NCBI GenBank assembly: GCA_027039465.1
Contig: JALWEA010000471.1
Span: 1-8,251, forward strand
Direction of reading: 5' to 3'
Source: Calditrichia bacterium
Lineage (GTDB): Bacteria > Calditrichota > Calditrichia > Calditrichales > Calditrichaceae
DNA length: 8,251 nt
In this document: in pieces, positions 7,253 to 8,251 of the stretch
Numbering within the stretch: the first letter of the stretch is position 1
How the letters are laid out: each line of letters opens with the position of its first letter
Made by a program: the position numbers and the translations under genes
The notes under the pieces: generated by a model
What the model was told of the DNA's origin: nothing
The model's input: the letters and a program-made list of their open reading frames with translations, nothing else
Databases searched by the model: none

Positions 7253-7280
7253 TTGACATTCCCTGATAATATTTTATATT
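7253..7280 (+). promoter_or_regulatory. Strong sigma70-type promoter of the Rpn gene, likely leaderless
   Basis: TTGACA (7253-7258) is a perfect -35 box, followed after 16 bases by TATATT (7275-7280), five of six matches to the -10 consensus. The transcription start expected 6-8 bases past the -10 falls at about 7286-7288, on the ATG at 7287. No Shine-Dalgarno sequence exists in the AT-rich bases before that ATG. The transcript would therefore be leaderless or nearly so. Confidence 0.7.
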
Positions 7281-7286
7281 CTAACT

Positions 7287-8251
7287 ATGGCAAAGAAAAA
7301 CGAAACCGTTAAAGATTTTTACGATCGTTCTTACAAAAAATTGTTCAGTCACCCTGGCTTTGTCAAATATCTTTTGCAAGGCTTTGTGCGCATGAAATGG
7401 GTGGAGCTGATCGACTTTGACAAGATAACCTTGCAACGGGTAAGCTTCATTGATCGTCTTTTTGAAAAAAAGGAAGCGGATCTCATTTGGAAGCTGCCGT
7501 TAAAAGAAGGCTCGGAAATTTATCTGTATTTGCTTTTGGAATTTCAATCGAATGTAGATAAAAATATGCCCTTGCGATTTGCCAGTTATATTTTAAATCT
7601 TTATGCTGCCGAGCTGAACAAAAGTAAGAACAAGAAATTGCCGGTGGTTTTCCCGTTGCTGCTTTACAATGGGAAACCGCGTTGGTACGCGGCCAAAAGT
7701 CTTCAGGAGATGGTTGAATTAGCGCATCCTTCTTTGCGCGATTATTTGCTTCGATTTAAATATTTTACGATTGATATCGGTAGTTTTAGCAAACGAAGCT
7801 TGGTTAAACTTAAGAACAATTTGGTGAGCGCTATTTTCCTTTTGGAAAACGCCCAGAACGAAAACGAATTGGAAGACGTTTTAGAAGAGATCATTGGAAT
7901 TGTTAAATCGGAGATGGATGCAAACTTAGTGGCCACATTTGGCGATTGGTTTGAAATGTTAATGAAGAGAGCCACAAATACCGAAATAAAAATCAAAGAA
8001 ATAATAAGCCAAGGGAGTGAACATACCATGTTGGTGGAAACTTTACAGGAAATACAGAAAAAATGGGTAGATAAAGGTTGGAAAAACGGATTACAAGAAG
8101 GTATGCAAAAAGGTCTGCAAGAAGGTATTCAAAAAGGGAAAAGAGACGGCATACAAGAAGGTATCATAAAAACGGCAATGCGGCTATTAAAAGAAGGTTT
8201 TGATGTAAATCTTATTGCCCGAGTTACCGGATTATCCGCAAAAGAAATTGA
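7287..8251 (+). CDS. Rpn-family PD-(D/E)XK nuclease (transposase_31), 3' end cut by window
   Basis: The first 321 residues of a recombination-promoting nuclease/putative transposase; the frame is still open at the window edge. The N-terminus YKKLFSHPGFVKYLLQGFV is the family hallmark. The nuclease core shows EADLIW with Asp65, then LLLEFQS with Glu85 and Gln87. This is the D...ExQ form of the PD-(D/E)XK site that Rpn proteins carry in place of ExK. It is followed by MPLRFASYILNLY at 94-106 and VVFPLLLYNGKPRW. The C-terminal region has glycine at every fourth residue from 264 to 292, then a helix-turn-helix-like tail (LLKEGFDVNLIARVTGLSAK), also typical. E. coli members are DNA endonucleases that promote RecA-independent recombination and have been linked to phage defence. 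The start is ATG 7287: an in-frame stop lies at 7254-7256 and no other start lies between. No transposon ends are seen, so it need not be a mobile element. Confidence 0.92.
   Translation, partial: MAKKNETVKDFYDRSYKKLFSHPGFVKYLLQGFVRMKWVELIDFDKITLQRVSFIDRLFEKKEADLIWKLPLKEGSEIYLYLLLEFQSNVDKNMPLRFASYILNLYAAELNKSKNKKLPVVFPLLLYNGKPRWYAAKSLQEMVELAHPSLRDYLLRFKYFTIDIGSFSKRSLVKLKNNLVSAIFLLENAQNENELEDVLEEIIGIVKSEMDANLVATFGDWFEMLMKRATNTEIKIKEIISQGSEHTMLVETLQEIQKKWVDKGWKNGLQEGMQKGLQEGIQKGKRDGIQEGIIKTAMRLLKEGFDVNLIARVTGLSAKEI
8011..8027 (+). promoter_or_regulatory. Internal Shine-Dalgarno inside the Rpn gene
   Basis: AAGGGAGTG at 8011-8019 precedes an in-frame ATG at 8028, with the GGAG core ending 10 bases before it. 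It resembles the functional fadA site in this window (GAAGGGAG) and contrasts with the missing site at the main start of the same gene. The sequence codes for SQGSE in the full-length protein, so the match may be partly fortuitous. Confidence 0.5.
8028..8251 (+). CDS. Putative intragenic small Rpn protein (internal start, same frame)
   Basis: Translation from Met248 of the Rpn gene would give only the C-terminal segment: an amphipathic helix (LVETLQEIQKKW), the every-fourth-glycine stretch and the helix-turn-helix-like tail, with no nuclease residues. E. coli Rpn genes make such C-terminal small proteins from internal starts, and these bind and block the full-length toxin. Here the case rests on the internal Shine-Dalgarno, the placement of the ATG exactly at the domain boundary, and the apparent lack of a ribosome site at the main start. 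The end lies beyond the window. It could be simply part of the full-length protein. Confidence 0.45.
   Translation, partial: MLVETLQEIQKKWVDKGWKNGLQEGMQKGLQEGIQKGKRDGIQEGIIKTAMRLLKEGFDVNLIARVTGLSAKEI
8076..8162 (+). repeat. Glycine-every-fourth-residue repeat (12/24-base periodicity) in the Rpn gene
   Basis: Eight glycines at residues 264, 268, 272, 276, 280, 284, 288 and 292 alternate with LQE, MQK and similar triplets. In the DNA, 8088-8111 and 8112-8135 are tandem 24-base units identical at 20 of 24 positions, with a partial third unit at 8148-8171. Such repeats are characteristic of Rpn C-termini. They may form a collagen-unlike helical oligomerisation rod, and the DNA repeat can expand or contract by slippage in multiples that keep frame. 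Confidence 0.8.

Larger units (their letters stand above)
7009..7286. other. Divergent intergenic region between the ATPase and Rpn genes
   Basis: This AT-rich spacer separates two divergently transcribed genes. It contains the ATPase ribosome site (AAGGA at 7020-7016 on the minus strand), an 11-base inverted repeat (7028-7084), the right copy of the 29-base repeat (7137-7165) and the Rpn promoter (7253-7280). I could not identify a convincing minus-strand promoter for the ATPase gene. Weak A/T-rich -10-like hexamers are present, but without a matching -35. A minus-strand frame across it (6975-7259) has low-complexity composition and no ribosome site. Confidence 0.5.

Noticed and set aside
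6975..7259. 94-codon minus-strand frame across the ATPase start
   Set aside because: Low-complexity composition, no ribosome site, covers the ATPase leader, the inverted repeat and a direct repeat copy.
7742..8029. 95-codon minus-strand frame inside the Rpn gene
   Set aside because: Shadow frame antisense to a well-supported nuclease gene, with no family resemblance or ribosome site.
7287..8251. Insertion sequence based on the transposase_31 name
   Set aside because: Rpn proteins are nucleases carried as ordinary genes; no terminal inverted repeats or target duplications are visible in the window.

Overview
The window joins a core fatty-acid degradation operon to an AT-rich accessory stretch. 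The organism is probably a Gram-negative-like bacterium of moderate GC. The beta-oxidation enzymes are of the Bacillus FadE/FadA/FadN type, but the flanking genes are families common in the Bacteroidota/Chlorobiota/Calditrichota sphere: a DUF4143 ATPase and a PD-(D/E)XK Rpn nuclease. The lineage guess is weak inference from gene content; no marker gene is present.

Region 1 (about 1-5500, minus strand) is a compact three-gene operon transcribed from right to left: acyl-CoA dehydrogenase (fadE-like, start 5363), thiolase (fadA-like, start 3560) and a two-domain 3-hydroxyacyl-CoA dehydrogenase/enoyl-CoA hydratase (fadN-like, start 2415). Each gene has a strong Shine-Dalgarno sequence. The gaps are 36 and 11 bases, and the fadN ribosome site overlaps the fadA stop codon. 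A sigma70-type promoter lies at 5471-5500, with an imperfect palindrome over its -35 box that resembles a TetR-type FadR operator. A hairpin with a T-tract at 18-46 ends the operon. Together the three enzymes carry out all four steps of the beta-oxidation spiral: FadE makes the enoyl-CoA, FadN hydrates and oxidises it, and FadA cleaves off acetyl-CoA. Electron-transfer flavoprotein and acyl-CoA ligase would have to be encoded elsewhere.

Region 2 (5501-7286) holds one AAA-type ATPase with a DUF4143 C-terminus (minus strand, 5779-7008) between two spacers. These spacers share a diverged 29-base direct repeat (24 of 29 identical), so the ATPase gene is bracketed by related sequence. An 11-base perfect inverted repeat sits immediately upstream of its start.

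Region 3 (7253 to the window end, plus strand) is the 5' part of an Rpn-family (transposase_31) nuclease gene, cut off by the window edge. Two features stand out. First, a near-consensus promoter places the expected transcription start on or next to the ATG, so the mRNA should be leaderless. Second, an internal ATG at 8028 has a good Shine-Dalgarno sequence and would yield just the C-terminal helical/glycine-repeat segment. This matches the intragenic small Rpn antitoxins known from E. coli Rpn proteins and is the most interesting candidate system here.
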